5,601 nt of DNA from Caulobacterales bacterium RIFOXYB1_FULL_67_16 (GCA_001796045.1 MGLN01000141.1:1-5601), one strand, 5' to 3'. Counted from the stretch's first letter, positions 1-5,601 are shown. A program made the numbers and translations. Notes: a model not told the origin generated them from the sequence alone.

Positions 1-2
1 CC

Positions 3-302
3 CTCTTGTACGAGGCGGGTCCGCTGCCGGACCAGCCCCGCGCCTTGGCCGAACGGATCAAGGGGCTCAGCCTGACGCTGACGGGGATTCAGGGGCTGGA
101 GCGCGCCATCTCGTCGGCGGGCGGGGTGGCTCTGGACGCCGTCGATGAAGGCCTGATGCTGAAGGCGCGCCCGGGCGTTTTCGTCGCCGGGGAGATGCTG
201 GACTGGGAGGCCCCGACCGGCGGCTATCTGCTCCAGGCCAGTTTCGCCTCCGGCGTCGTCGCGGCCCAGGGGGTTGCGGCCTGGCTCGACAGCCGGGCCT
301 GA
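3..302 (+). CDS. C-terminal part of an HI0933/BaiN-type NAD(P)/FAD-dependent flavoprotein (5' end outside window)
   Basis: The open frame runs in from the left edge and ends at TGA 300-302, so only about the last 99 residues are visible; a TTG at 6 is probably an internal leucine codon. The segment GVFVAGEMLDWEAPTGGY followed by LLQASFASG is the typical C-terminal FAD-contacting end of the HI0933-like flavoproteins (in the TIGR03862 subgroup as I remember it), where a Gly-Glu-x-Leu-Asp motif and a TGGY(N/L)LQ motif close the FAD site. The preceding GGVALDAVDEGLMLKARP matches the strand before that motif. The N-terminal dinucleotide-binding GxGxxG is not in the window. These are cytosolic oxidoreductases; the substrate of this subgroup is not established and I do not assign one. 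The M28 peptidase gene follows on the same strand after 43 bp, so co-transcription is possible, but the functions show no link. Confidence 0.87.
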   Translation, partial: LLYEAGPLPDQPRALAERIKGLSLTLTGIQGLERAISSAGGVALDAVDEGLMLKARPGVFVAGEMLDWEAPTGGYLLQASFASGVVAAQGVAAWLDSRA

Positions 303-326
303 GGCGGGCAGGGTCGGGGGCTCGCC
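303..326 (+). other. Predicted RNA hairpin just after the flavoprotein stop
   Basis: GGCGGGC (303-309) can pair with GCTCGCC (320-326) in RNA, giving seven pairs including one G-U, with a 10-nt loop. It begins directly after the TGA and has no T-tract behind it, so it is not a classical intrinsic terminator. It could slow transcription, protect the 3' end or mean nothing in DNA this GC-rich. A competing short stem, GGGG (317-320) with CCCC (325-328), exists. Confidence 0.25.
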
Positions 327-328
327 CC

Positions 329-336
329 AGAGGAGA
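329..336 (+). promoter_or_regulatory. Ribosome binding site of the M28 peptidase gene
   Basis: AGAGGAGA is a good Shine-Dalgarno match (core AGGAG at 331-335), ten bases before the ATG at 346. It fixes that start over the longer upstream frame, which opens in the flavoprotein gene at 274. GAGG (330-333) could pair with CCTC (337-340), a short stem that would partly hide the site; this is weak. Confidence 0.6.
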
Positions 337-345
337 CCTCCCCCC

Positions 346-1989
346 ATGCGCCGCCTTCTGCCCGCCGTTTCCGTCCTCGCCCTGCTGACGGCCAGCCATC
401 CGGCCTCGGCGCAGCAAGCGCCCGATATCGACGCCGCGCGCATGAACGAGGCCGTGCGCGTCCTGGCTTCGGACGAATTCGAGGGGCGGGCGCCGGCCTC
501 GCCGGGCGAGGAGAAGACCGTGGCCTGGCTGGTCGATCAGTTCCGCGCCGCCGGCGCTGAAGGCGGCGGGCCGGACGGATCCTTCGTCCAGGTCGCCCAT
601 CTGTCGCGCACCCGTCAGGACGGTCCCGCGACAGTTTCGGCTAGGGTCGGCGGGACGACGATCAAGCTTGCGCGCGGGCCGGAGGTGCTGGTCTCCAGCG
701 ACCGACCGGTGAACCATATCGCCGTGACGGACGCCCCCGTCGTCTTCGTCGGCTATGGCGCGACCGCGCCGGAGCGCCAGTGGGACGATTTCAAGGACGT
801 GGATGTCCGGGGCAAGGTCATTCTGGTTCTGGTCAATGATCCCGATTTCGAGGCCGGACCGGGCGAACCCGTCGCCGGCAAGTTCGACGACAAGGCCATG
901 ACCTTCTACGGCCGCTGGACCTACAAGTTCCTGGAGGCCGGCCGGCGCGGCGCGGCGGGGGTTCTGGTCGTGCATGAGACGGCCGGCGCCGGCTACGGCT
1001 GGTCGGTGCTGCAGAATTCCTCGGCCGCGCCCAAGTTCGACATCGTCCGCGCCGACCCGAACGCCGAACGCGCCCCCTTCCAGGGCTGGATTCAGCGCGC
1101 CAAGGCCGAGGAACTGTTCGCTGCGGCGGGCCTGGATTTCGAGGCGCTGAAACAGGGCGCCCGTCGCGCCGATTTTCGCCCCGTCGTCCTGCCCGGCCTG
1201 ACGATGAGCGTCGATTTCCGCCAGATCGCCGACCGCGTGGAGACCAAGAACGTCATCGCCCGGATTCCCGGCTCGGAGCGTCCGAACGAGACCGTGATGT
1301 ACGGCGCCCACTGGGACGGCTACGGGGTCGGCACGCCCGACGCCTCGGGCGACAGGATCTATAATGCGGCGGTCGACAATGCGACCGGGGTCGCCGCCCT
1401 GCTGGAGCTGGCCCATGCCTTCGCCGAAGGGCCGCGGCCGAAGCGATCGGTGGTCTTCGCCGCTTGGTCGGGCGAGGAGGCGGGCCTGCTGGGATCGACC
1501 TATTACGCCGCCAATCCGGTCTGGCCTCTGGAGACGACGGTCGCCAACATCAATGTCGACAGCCTGCTGCCCGGAACCGAGATCGACCCCAATGTCGTGG
1601 TCATCGGCAAGGGCAAGAACCAGCTGGACGCGATTCTGGCCCGTCACGCCGCTGAGGCCGGACGCACCCTGATCGCCGATCCCGCGCCCCAGGCGGGCGC
1701 CTTCTATCGGTCGGATCACTTCCCTCTGGCGCTGAAAGGGGTGCCGGCCCTGTTTCCGGCGGCCGGCTTCACCGGCGCCAGCGCGGCCAGCCGCGACTAT
1801 GTCCAGAACCGCTATCACCAGCCGACCGACGAATGGGATTCGACCTGGCGCATGGACGCCGCCGCTGCGGACGTGGCCCTGATCTACGCCGTCGGACGTG
1901 AACTGGCGGAGTCGGACCAGTGGCCGGAATGGAATCCCGGCGCCGAGTTCGGCCCGGCGCGAGATGCTTCCAGGGCCGAAAGACCCTAG
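346..1989 (+). CDS. Secreted M28-family zinc metallopeptidase with PA-like insert
   Basis: This 547-aa protein is probably an exported aminopeptidase-type enzyme using two zinc ions to cleave peptides; the substrate is unknown. The N-terminus has an RR pair, a hydrophobic stretch and a signal peptidase I-like ASA site after residue 22, so a periplasmic or secreted location is inferred. LASDEFEGRAP (40-50) is a conserved opening motif of the family. Residues about 128-235 look like a protease-associated (PA) domain, with VVFVGYGATAP and RGKVILVLVND. The catalytic core (about 300-545) carries all expected residues: H322 (AHWDG), bridging D344 (AVDNATG), catalytic E377 and ligand E378 (SGEEAG), D405 (NVDSL) and H458 (SDHFPL). 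The start is chosen for the good ribosome site and the signal peptide. The gene is intact. Its stop shares a CTAG with the convergent divL stop. It may be co-transcribed with the upstream flavoprotein gene (43-bp gap). Confidence 0.93.
   Translation: MRRLLPAVSVLALLTASHPASAQQAPDIDAARMNEAVRVLASDEFEGRAPASPGEEKTVAWLVDQFRAAGAEGGGPDGSFVQVAHLSRTRQDGPATVSARVGGTTIKLARGPEVLVSSDRPVNHIAVTDAPVVFVGYGATAPERQWDDFKDVDVRGKVILVLVNDPDFEAGPGEPVAGKFDDKAMTFYGRWTYKFLEAGRRGAAGVLVVHETAGAGYGWSVLQNSSAAPKFDIVRADPNAERAPFQGWIQRAKAEELFAAAGLDFEALKQGARRADFRPVVLPGLTMSVDFRQIADRVETKNVIARIPGSERPNETVMYGAHWDGYGVGTPDASGDRIYNAAVDNATGVAALLELAHAFAEGPRPKRSVVFAAWSGEEAGLLGSTYYAANPVWPLETTVANINVDSLLPGTEIDPNVVVIGKGKNQLDAILARHAAEAGRTLIADPAPQAGAFYRSDHFPLALKGVPALFPAAGFTGASAASRDYVQNRYHQPTDEWDSTWRMDAAAADVALIYAVGRELAESDQWPEWNPGAEFGPARDASRAERP
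1986..1989. other. CTAG palindrome holding both stop codons of two convergent genes
   Basis: Read on plus, TAG at 1987-1989 ends the M28 peptidase. Read on minus, TAG at 1988-1986 ends divL. The genes therefore overlap tail to tail by 4 bp with no intergenic DNA, so neither transcript can end before entering the other gene's antisense strand. Confidence 0.95.
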
Positions 1990-4352
1990 GAGGCGACGGC
2001 CTGCGGCGTGGCGGCCGTCGGCGCCTCGAGCGGAAGTTCCGGCGCGGCGGCGGCGGCAGATACGGCCAGGGGCAGGTGCAGGATGAAGGCGGCGCCCTTG
2101 CCCGGCTCGCTCTCGACCTCGGCCCAGCCGCCGTGCAGCTCGACCAGGGCCTTGACCAGGGCCAGGCCCACGCCCGGCCCGCCGCGCTCGCGGCGCACGA
2201 ACCGGTCGAAGACATGGGCCTGCAGATGATAGGGAATGCCGCGTCCTGAATCGGCGACGGACAGCCGTATCTCCGAGGTTCCGGCCTCGGCCGACAGGGT
2301 CACCTCGCCGCCTTCCGAGACGGAACGGGCCGCGTTTTCAAGCAGATGGTTCAAGGCCTGGCCGATGCGGTGGGCGTCGGCGCGGATCGGCTTCAGGCCC
2401 GGTTCGCACAGGACGGTCAGGGTCGCCCCCCGGCCTTCGACCTTGGGCCGGATCCGTTCGGCCGCCTGGCCCAGCAGGTCGGAGACCCGCACGTCGCCCA
2501 GCGACAGCTCCATCTCGCCGGCGTCGATCTGGGCCATGTCCAAAACGTCGTCGATCGAGCGGGCCAGCTGGGTGGCGGCCACCCGGATGGCGCCGGCGTG
2601 CTGGCGGCTGCGCTCGGGCAGGTCGCTCATCGTCTCCAGCAGTTCCGAATAGCCGACGATGGTCGTCAGGGGCGTGCGCAGCTCATAGGAGACGCTGCCG
2701 ACGAACTCCCGCTTCAGGGCCTGGCTTTCGGCCAGGGCCTGTTCGCGCTGGACCAGGGCCTGTTCCAGGCCTCGCCGGGCCGTCACGTCCGAGAAGGCGA
2801 CCAGGGTGGCCCCGTCGGGCAGGGGGCGGGTCTGCCAGGCGGCGACGCGGCCGTCGACCGTCCGGCCCTCGCCCGAAATGGCGATGCGGCTTTCCGGATC
2901 GGGATCCGCGACCCGCGCCTTCAGGCCCAGCCACAGGGCGGGATCGGGCAGGGTGGCCTTGCACAGTTCGGCGATGGCGTCGAAGTCGTTCGAGGCGGCG
3001 ATCCGCTCGCCCGTCAGGCCCCAGAAGTCCTCGAACGCCTCGTTGTGCAGGCGCAGGCGTCCGTCCGAGCCGAACACGGCCACGGCGTCGTTCAGCTTAT
3101 CCAACGTGGCGGTCTGGACCTGGATCTGGGCGTTGAACCGGCTGCGCAGGTTCAGCTCATCGGTGATGTCCGAGAAGATCAGCAGGATGCCGCCCAGAGG
3201 ATGGGGCTGGCGCACGACCCGCAGCGTCCGTCCGTCCGGCAGGGACCAGCTGTCGTCTGGCGAGGCTTGGGCCGCGCCGTAGAAGTCCAGTTCGCGCGCC
3301 TTCCAGCCGGCGTAGTCCACCACCTCGGGCAGACGGCGACGCTGACGCAGCCGGTCCAGCAGTTCCGCATGGGTCGGCCGCTCGTCCAGCCAGGCGGGGT
3401 CGAGGTCGAACAGGGTTCGGAAGGCCGTATTGTGGAAGGCCAGCCGTTTGGACGGTCCGAAGATGGCGACCGCGTCGGCCAGATGGTTCAGGGTCTCGTC
3501 ATGGGCGTCGACGTGGCGGCGCAGGGTGTCGCGGGTCTCCTCTGCCTCCGTCACCTCTATGGCGAAGGCGATCACCGCGCCGCCGCCTGCCGGTTCGGCG
3601 ATGATCCGCCAGGCCCGGCGATGGCCGCCGCCGGTGGTCCAGCGGAAGCCTTCCTGTTTCAGGCCCAGCCGACCCGCCTCGGCGACCAGGGCGTCGGCGC
3701 CCCGGTCGAACGACAGGCCCATCTCCCTGGCCTGTTCGACGCTCTCGGCCCCGATTTCGTGCAGCCAGATCCGGTTGGCCCAGGCCAGTTTCCCCGCGCC
3801 GTCGACCACCCAGGTCGGGATCGGAGAGGCGTCGCCCAGCATGGCCAGGCCGCTCTCGGTCGCGTCGGCGCCGGTCAGCATGACCCGGGACGCCGGCGAC
3901 AGGCGCAGCCAGGCCGCCCCGCCCGCGACACGGCCCTCGATCCGCCAGGGTTCGACGTCGTCCAGGTCGATCAGCCCCTCGAACCCCTTGCCGGTCTCGG
4001 CCAGGGCCTCGATCTGGACCGCATAGGTCTGTTTCAGCCGGGCCAGGACGGCGGCGCCCGTGTCCGGGTGCGGCGCCGCGTCCAGACCGGACAGGCGTTC
4101 GATCAGTTCGCCGGGGCCGATCGGCGACCCGCTCGCCTGTCCGTCCGTCGTCAGGGCCAGGCTGACGTCGTCGAAGGCGCGCAACATGCTGTCGTGACGG
4201 CCCAGATCGGCCAGGGCGGCGTCGCGCGCCAGGGTCGCCTCGGCCGTCGAGGCGTTCAGCCGCGCGCGCAGGCGCAGGGCCCAGGCGCTGACCGCCAGGG
4301 CCAGTCCGGCTGCGCCTGCTGTGGCGACATAGGCGATATCGGCCTCGGCCAT
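1986..4352 (-). CDS. divL: DivL: PAS-containing histidine-kinase-like cell-cycle regulator with tyrosine in the H-box
   Basis: This 788-aa protein has one N-terminal membrane segment (about 6-27), a charged helical linker with a possible degenerate PAS (about 50-160), three clearer PAS domains (about 165-275, 285-400, 412-527), a helical linker, a dimerization/H-box region (about 545-615) and an HATPase region (about 655-763). The H-box reads SVSYELRTPLTTI, so Y556 replaces the phospho-accepting histidine. The ATP-site boxes remain: N box HLLENAA (N673), G1 DSGRGIP (701-707), F box VFDRF (714-718) and G2 GPGVGLA (725-731). In Caulobacter crescentus DivL (769 aa as I remember it) the equivalent residue is Y550. 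There DivL binds phosphorylated DivK and controls CckA at the cell pole, and so CtrA activity. An Ala/Pro-rich tail (about 764-788) runs to the shared stop. I start at 4352 because AGGAAAG lies just upstream; the ATG at 4394 would add 14 residues but lacks a ribosome site. No response-regulator domain is fused, and no same-strand partner follows. Confidence 0.93.
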   Translation of the reverse strand: MAEADIAYVATAGAAGLALAVSAWALRLRARLNASTAEATLARDAALADLGRHDSMLRAFDDVSLALTTDGQASGSPIGPGELIERLSGLDAAPHPDTGAAVLARLKQTYAVQIEALAETGKGFEGLIDLDDVEPWRIEGRVAGGAAWLRLSPASRVMLTGADATESGLAMLGDASPIPTWVVDGAGKLAWANRIWLHEIGAESVEQAREMGLSFDRGADALVAEAGRLGLKQEGFRWTTGGGHRRAWRIIAEPAGGGAVIAFAIEVTEAEETRDTLRRHVDAHDETLNHLADAVAIFGPSKRLAFHNTAFRTLFDLDPAWLDERPTHAELLDRLRQRRRLPEVVDYAGWKARELDFYGAAQASPDDSWSLPDGRTLRVVRQPHPLGGILLIFSDITDELNLRSRFNAQIQVQTATLDKLNDAVAVFGSDGRLRLHNEAFEDFWGLTGERIAASNDFDAIAELCKATLPDPALWLGLKARVADPDPESRIAISGEGRTVDGRVAAWQTRPLPDGATLVAFSDVTARRGLEQALVQREQALAESQALKREFVGSVSYELRTPLTTIVGYSELLETMSDLPERSRQHAGAIRVAATQLARSIDDVLDMAQIDAGEMELSLGDVRVSDLLGQAAERIRPKVEGRGATLTVLCEPGLKPIRADAHRIGQALNHLLENAARSVSEGGEVTLSAEAGTSEIRLSVADSGRGIPYHLQAHVFDRFVRRERGGPGVGLALVKALVELHGGWAEVESEPGKGAAFILHLPLAVSAAAAAPELPLEAPTAATPQAVAS
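1990..2027. terminator. Strong hairpin at the peptidase/divL convergent junction, possible bidirectional terminator
   Basis: GAGGCG (1990-1995) plus ACGGCC (1996-2001) pair with GGCCGT (2013-2018) and CGCCTC (2022-2027): twelve Watson-Crick pairs, a 3-nt bulge (2019-2021) and an 11-nt loop. On plus it starts one base after the peptidase stop. On minus it lies in the last codons of divL. No T-run follows on the plus strand, so this is not a canonical rho-independent terminator; it could still stop or pause polymerase or protect the 3' ends. The stem is read directly from the sequence; the terminator role is inference. Confidence 0.4.
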
Positions 4353-4362
4353 ACTCTTTCCT
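4353..4362 (-). promoter_or_regulatory. Ribosome binding site that decides the divL start
   Basis: On the minus strand AGGAAAGAGT directly precedes the ATG at 4352, giving a good Shine-Dalgarno match with about six bases between AGGA and the start. The alternative ATG at 4394 is preceded by CTTTGGGGT, which offers no comparable site. Confidence 0.6.
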
Positions 4363-4378
4363 GCGGTCCCGGCGACCT

Positions 4379-4383
4379 GATTC
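4379..4383. promoter_or_regulatory. GANTC (CcrM methylation) site in the divL leader region
   Basis: GATTC at 4379-4383 is the only GANTC in the 130-bp region between divL and the zincin gene, 27 bp from the chosen divL start. In Caulobacterales CcrM methylates GANTC, and GcrA can act at promoters carrying methylated sites. The motif is seen directly; a regulatory role here is inference. Confidence 0.4.
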
Positions 4384-4389
4384 GTGTTT

Positions 4390-4419
4390 AACATACCCCA
4401 AAGACGCGAGAAAAAGTCA
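4390..4419 (-). promoter_or_regulatory. Possible divL promoter
   Basis: On the minus strand TGACTT (4419-4414) and TATGTT (4395-4390) lie 18 bp apart and resemble weak -35 and -10 elements. Transcription would begin near 4383, leaving a leader of about 30 nt that contains the ribosome site for the 4352 start. The -10-like box would contain the alternative ATG at 4394, which argues against using that ATG. The match is weak and no other support is visible. Confidence 0.22.
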
Positions 4420-4430
4420 CGCTCGACTTT
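4413..4430. promoter_or_regulatory. Perfect inverted repeat AAAGTC-N6-GACTTT, candidate operator
   Basis: AAAGTC (4413-4418) and GACTTT (4425-4430) are exact reverse complements separated by ACGCTC. The repeat lies in the divergent region and overlaps the possible -35 of divL, as expected for a dimeric regulator's site. The arms contain A/T runs unlike the surrounding GC-rich DNA. I do not recognise the regulator. Confidence 0.35.
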
Positions 4431-4446
4431 GCGACACGCCGCCCCG

Positions 4447-4475
4447 TTGCGTCGACCCGCGGGGAGGGCGATAGG
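4447..4475 (+). promoter_or_regulatory. Possible promoter of the zincin gene giving a leaderless mRNA
   Basis: TTGCGT (4447-4452) and GATAGG (4470-4475) are 17 bp apart. GCGATAGG partly matches the Caulobacter housekeeping -10 consensus GCTANAWC. Transcription would begin about 4482-4483, at the ATG itself, which would fit the absence of a well-placed ribosome site (GGAGGG at 4463-4468 is 14 bases from the start). Confidence 0.27.
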
Positions 4476-4482
4476 CTGGGGC

Positions 4483-4893
4483 ATGACCGATGCGACCGCC
4501 GACCTCTTCGCCCCCTCGCTGGACGACTTCGCCCGACTGGCGCGCCAGGCCTTCGACGCCCTGCCCGAGGCTTTCCGGGCCGCCGCCGGCGAGGTGGTCT
4601 TCCGCATCGACGACTTCGCCGACGAGCAGACCCTGGCGGATCTGGAAATCGAGGATCCCTTCGAACTGACCGGCCTCTATCACGGCGTCGATATCGGCCG
4701 TCGCGACAGCCTGGGCCCGGCGGCCGAGCCGTCGTGGATCTTCCTCTACCGCCGTCCGATCCTGGACGAATGGTGCGAGCGGGGCGACGTCGGTCTGGCC
4801 GAACTGATCGCCCATGTCCTGATCCATGAGATCGGCCACCATTTCGGCCTGTCCGACGACGACATCCACGCCATCGAGGACGCCGCCGACTGA
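4483..4893 (+). CDS. Minimal zincin-like metallopeptidase, DUF1025/Zincin_1 family
   Basis: A 136-aa protein without signal peptide or membrane segment, so probably cytosolic. It ends in HEIGHHFGLSDDDI, a HExxHxxGxxD zinc site: H115, H119 and probably D125 as ligands, E116 as catalytic base. Its small size and the middle segment (ELTGLYHGVDI, WIFLYRRPILDEW) fit the single-domain Zincin_1 (DUF1025) family, whose members consist of little more than this fold; their substrates are not known. The start at 4483 places the protein at the family's usual length; a longer reading from GTG 4384 would add 33 mostly basic residues encoded by the divL promoter region and is unlikely. It is divergent from divL (130 bp between starts) and convergent with the MarC gene. 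Whether it shares control with divL is open. Confidence 0.88.
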   Translation: MTDATADLFAPSLDDFARLARQAFDALPEAFRAAAGEVVFRIDDFADEQTLADLEIEDPFELTGLYHGVDIGRRDSLGPAAEPSWIFLYRRPILDEWCERGDVGLAELIAHVLIHEIGHHFGLSDDDIHAIEDAAD

Positions 4894-4897
4894 CGCT

Positions 4898-5593
4898 TCA
4901 GGAGGCCGCGGGGTAGGGGGTGGTCACCGCGCCGGAGATCATGCCGGGGATGGCTTCGCCCAGGCCCAGCAGGATGAACTGGATGGCCAGGGCGCACAGG
5001 ATCAGGCCCAGCACCTTGACGATGATGGCCATGCCCACCTCGCCCAGCACCCGGCTGAGGTAACCCGTCAGGGCGAAACAGACGCAGGAGACGACGCAGG
5101 CGGCGGCGATGGCGATGACCGAGCCCGCCATGCCGGCATAGCCCAGCTGGGCGGCCTCGCCCGCATTGATGATGACGGCGGATATGGCGCCGGGGCCGAT
5201 CATCAGCGGAATGGCGAAGGGCACCACCAGCCGCTGGAAACGCCGGCGGGCGTAGCCGCGGACATCCTTGCTGTCGGCCAGGGCGTCCTTGTCGGCGAAC
5301 ATGGCCAGAAAGTCGCCCCGCGCCATGTCCAGGCCGAGCAGCAGCAGCAATATCCCCCCCGCGATGCGGAAGGCGGCCAAGGAAATGCCGAAGAACTGAA
5401 GCAGGCCCAGGCCGGTGAACAGGAAGAAGGACAGGAAGACGGCGGCGAACAGGCAGACCAGGGCCGAGACGGAGATTCGCTGACGCAGGGTGGCCCCCGC
5501 GGTGGCGGCGGCGAAGATCGGCAGATTGCCGATGGGATCCAGCAGGGCGAACAGGGTCACGAACAGGTTGACACCCAGATCGACCGCGTTCAT
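4898..5593 (-). CDS. MarC-family integral membrane protein
   Basis: A 231-aa inner-membrane protein with about six hydrophobic segments (about 5-28, 41-64, 68-90, 122-143, 151-176, 187-213). The family hallmarks are present: DPIGNLP (19-25) in the first segment and PFAIPLMIGPGAI (125-137) in the fourth, two halves that look like an internal duplication. A charged cytosolic-type loop (about 91-120, rich in Asp/Lys/Arg) separates them. The MarC (UPF0056) family was once linked to multiple antibiotic resistance through the E. coli mar locus, but that role is not supported and its transport substrate is unknown, so I give no substrate. The ATG at 5593 places DPIGNLP at the usual distance from the N-terminus. 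Only eight upstream bases are visible (GCGAGGCG on minus, a possible partial ribosome site). The stop is 4 bp from the zincin stop, tail to tail. Confidence 0.93.
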   Translation of the reverse strand: MNAVDLGVNLFVTLFALLDPIGNLPIFAAATAGATLRQRISVSALVCLFAAVFLSFFLFTGLGLLQFFGISLAAFRIAGGILLLLLGLDMARGDFLAMFADKDALADSKDVRGYARRRFQRLVVPFAIPLMIGPGAISAVIINAGEAAQLGYAGMAGSVIAIAAACVVSCVCFALTGYLSRVLGEVGMAIIVKVLGLILCALAIQFILLGLGEAIPGMISGAVTTPYPAAS

Positions 5594-5601
5594 CGCCTCG
5601 C

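Noticed and set aside
67..1818. Long open frame (583 codons) on the minus strand opposite the M28 peptidase
   Set aside because: It is antisense to a gene with complete M28 motifs, its translation is low-complexity (Arg, Gly, Asp, Ala) without any domain, and long stop-free antisense frames are usual at this GC content.
2685..2687. H-to-Y change in the kinase read as an inactivating mutation or sequencing error
   Set aside because: The rest of the gene is intact and the tyrosine at this place is the expected state in DivL, so it is a family trait.
2346..4391. Long open frame (681 codons) on the plus strand opposite divL
   Set aside because: The translation is rich in Gln, Gly, Arg and Val with no recognisable motif, and it is antisense to a protein with clear PAS and kinase motifs. 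It is a GC-driven shadow.
3499..4401. 300-codon minus-strand frame overlapping divL in another frame
   Set aside because: The translation is almost entirely Arg, Gly, Pro, Asp and Ala, typical of the wrong frame of a GC-rich gene.
4395..4607. Longer N-terminus for divL starting at 4607
   Set aside because: It would run through the control region and into the zincin gene, and the added residues are basic and unstructured; good ribosome binding sequence precedes 4352 instead.
4894..4931. Terminator between the zincin and MarC genes
   Set aside because: The gap is only 4 bp. CTGA/TCAG (4890-4893, 4898-4901) and CGCGG/CCGCG (4907-4911, 4927-4931) form only short stems without a T-tract, so I do not call a terminator.
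4898..5593. MarC-family gene as an antibiotic resistance determinant
   Set aside because: The name comes from its position near the E. coli mar locus; the family has no supported role in drug resistance.

Overview
The window is high-GC DNA with bacterial gene density and almost no spare sequence. I place it in Caulobacterales (Alphaproteobacteria, Caulobacter/Brevundimonas type). The main reason is the central minus-strand gene, a multi-PAS histidine-kinase-like protein whose H-box reads SYELRTPL, with tyrosine where histidine is normally phosphorylated. That substitution, the length (788 aa) and the domain order fit DivL, the cell-cycle regulator of this order. I cannot decide the genus from the sequence alone.

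Layout, left to right. (1) 3-302, plus: C-terminal end of an HI0933/BaiN-type flavoprotein, cut by the window edge. (2) 346-1989, plus: secreted M28-family zinc metallopeptidase with a signal peptide, a PA-like insert and all metal ligands. (3) 1986-4352, minus: divL. It converges on the peptidase gene and overlaps it by 4 bp, both stop codons lying in one CTAG palindrome. A strong hairpin sits just inside the divL end of this junction. (4) 4353-4482: a 130-bp divergent control region with a perfect 6-bp inverted repeat, one GANTC (CcrM) site and weak promoter-like elements facing both ways. (5) 4483-4893, plus: a minimal zincin-like metallopeptidase of the DUF1025 (Zincin_1) type with HEIGHHFGLSD. 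(6) 4898-5593, minus: a MarC-family membrane protein, convergent with the zincin gene across a 4-bp gap.

The genes do not form one operon or pathway. divL belongs to the CckA-DivL-DivK control of CtrA. The flavoprotein, the peptidases and MarC are housekeeping or accessory genes of poorly defined role. I see no rRNA, tRNA, CRISPR array, insertion sequence, prophage or plasmid feature, and no clear novel multi-gene system. The points most worth a second look are the tyrosine kinase-like protein, the shared-stop junction with its embedded hairpin, and the compact divergent control region next to divL.
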